From: Pseudomonadota bacterium
GTDB taxonomy: Bacteria; Pseudomonadota; Alphaproteobacteria; Sphingomonadales; Sphingomonadaceae
Direction of reading: 5' to 3'
NCBI GenBank assembly: GCA_023390675.1
Contig: JAEWCK010000387.1
Coordinates: 1 to 5,758, forward strand
Length of the DNA: 5,758 nt
Each line of letters starts with the position of its first letter. The stretch's first letter is position 1. The notes under the pieces are model-generated. The model ran no database searches. It was given only the letters and a program-made list of their open reading frames with translations, and was not told where the DNA came from. Below, in pieces: positions 5,106 through 5,758 of this stretch. Both the position numbers and the translations under genes were made by a program.

Positions 5106-5758
5106 TGGTCCCATTTGAGACCGGCGACGTTGAATTCGAACTGGGGGTTTCCTGCTTCGTACAGGGTCTTCTCGATCACCACGCGCTTCGCCTTCTTCAG
5201 CTTGGCGATGAAGGTCTGTGCCCCTTCCACGAAGACCGTCTCACTGCTGGCGTCCGAGGGGCCATTGAAACGGATGCGTTCGGCGGGCCCTTCGTCGAAC
5301 CTGACAGTGCCGCTGCACCCTTCATAGGAAGGGCACATCATCTGCCCGGAGCTGATCGTCAGCAGGACGTCCGTGCCATAAGCCGGCGACTTCCGCACGA
5401 CGATGTCCATCGTCGTTGTCGCGCTGTACGGCGAGCCCTGCGCGATCGAGTTGGTGCTCGTCGTCGTCGCGTAGTAGGTCGTCGCGCCGCGCACCTTGTC
5501 GTCGTTCGAGGTGTAGCTCCACGGCGATGCAGGCTTGTCACCGGAGCCATCTGAAACATTGGCGGCAGCGTCGGCCACGGCCTCATAAGCGGCCGCATCG
5601 GCCTCCACATTCATAACCATCGTGTCGACGGATACGCTCGAGCCGGCCGTTTCGGGGACCATGTTGGCCTTTCTCGGCATCGTCACCACCGCAGCCACGA
5701 TCAGCAGCACAATCATCGCAGCGCCGCCGCCGACGATCCATCCGAGGCTATTGTCGCG
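5102..5758 (-). CDS. Membrane-anchored periplasmic protein of unknown function, N-terminus cut by the window edge
   Basis: The frame stays open to the right edge, giving 218 residues without a convincing start. An ATG at 5716 lies in the middle of the hydrophobic helix, so the true start is probably outside. Counting from the edge, residues 5-26 (LGWIVGGGAAMIVLLIVAAV onward) form one transmembrane helix, followed by an Ala/Asp/Ser-rich stretch (about 45-75) and a globular domain (about 78-218). The domain has SPWSY, a TTSTNSI segment, a repeated Tyr/Thr strand region, GTDVLLTISSGQMMC, a second Cys six residues on (C142, C148, a likely disulfide), TVRFD, and a late KAKR, FEF, GLKW end. This beta-rich layout resembles uncharacterised proteobacterial and phage-associated proteins and, loosely, the type VI accessory protein TagO/VasI. 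I do not assign a function. It is convergent with the thiolase unit. Confidence 0.75.
   Translation of the reverse strand, partial: RDNSLGWIVGGGAAMIVLLIVAAVVTMPRKANMVPETAGSSVSVDTMVMNVEADAAAYEAVADAAANVSDGSGDKPASPWSYTSNDDKVRGATTYYATTTSTNSIAQGSPYSATTTMDIVVRKSPAYGTDVLLTISSGQMMCPSYEGCSGTVRFDEGPAERIRFNGPSDASSETVFVEGAQTFIAKLKKAKRVVIEKTLYEAGNPQFEFNVAGLKWDH

Overview
The window is a high-GC chromosomal segment whose codon use and gene content point to an alphaproteobacterium, most likely a sphingomonad (Sphingomonas or a close relative). This rests on recognised protein styles (a CalB-type aldehyde dehydrogenase, a MarR regulator and small Sphingomonas-like hypothetical proteins), not on a database search. 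No tRNA, rRNA, insertion sequence, CRISPR array or phage integration signal is visible.

Layout, left to right. (1) At the left edge is the start of a minus-strand gene for a secreted protein: a signal peptide, then a Pro-Thr linker written by a 6-bp tandem repeat. It appears to begin at TTG. (2) Next, on the minus strand, is a MarR-family regulator (277-723). Its promoter (-35 TTGCAA, 17-bp spacer, -10 TATCAT) is packed with palindromes. (3) Between that promoter and the next operon lies a strong intrinsic terminator that works only for plus-strand RNA, although no plus-strand gene precedes it; a small RNA is the simplest explanation. (4) A tight minus-strand operon runs from 3530 down to 909: a three-helix membrane protein, a prepilin peptidase, a coniferyl-type aldehyde dehydrogenase, and a 55-residue single-helix membrane protein. 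The junctions are an 11-bp overlap, zero gap (TAG-ATG) and a 4-bp ATGA overlap, so all four are probably translationally coupled. (5) Divergent from this operon, on the plus strand, are a biosynthetic-type thiolase (3617-4804) and, 3 bp later, a 93-residue helical protein of unknown role. (6) Convergent with that pair, at the right edge, is a minus-strand membrane-anchored periplasmic protein whose N-terminus lies outside the window.

How the genes may work together: the dehydrogenase and thiolase would suit breakdown of aromatic or aliphatic side chains to acetyl-CoA, and MarR proteins often sense such compounds or their CoA esters. That link is inference. The prepilin peptidase has no pilus or secretion genes beside it, so its presence in the dehydrogenase operon is unexplained. 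The most noteworthy unannotated items are the 55-residue membrane protein, the strand-specific terminator with its implied small RNA, and the operator cluster at the MarR promoter.
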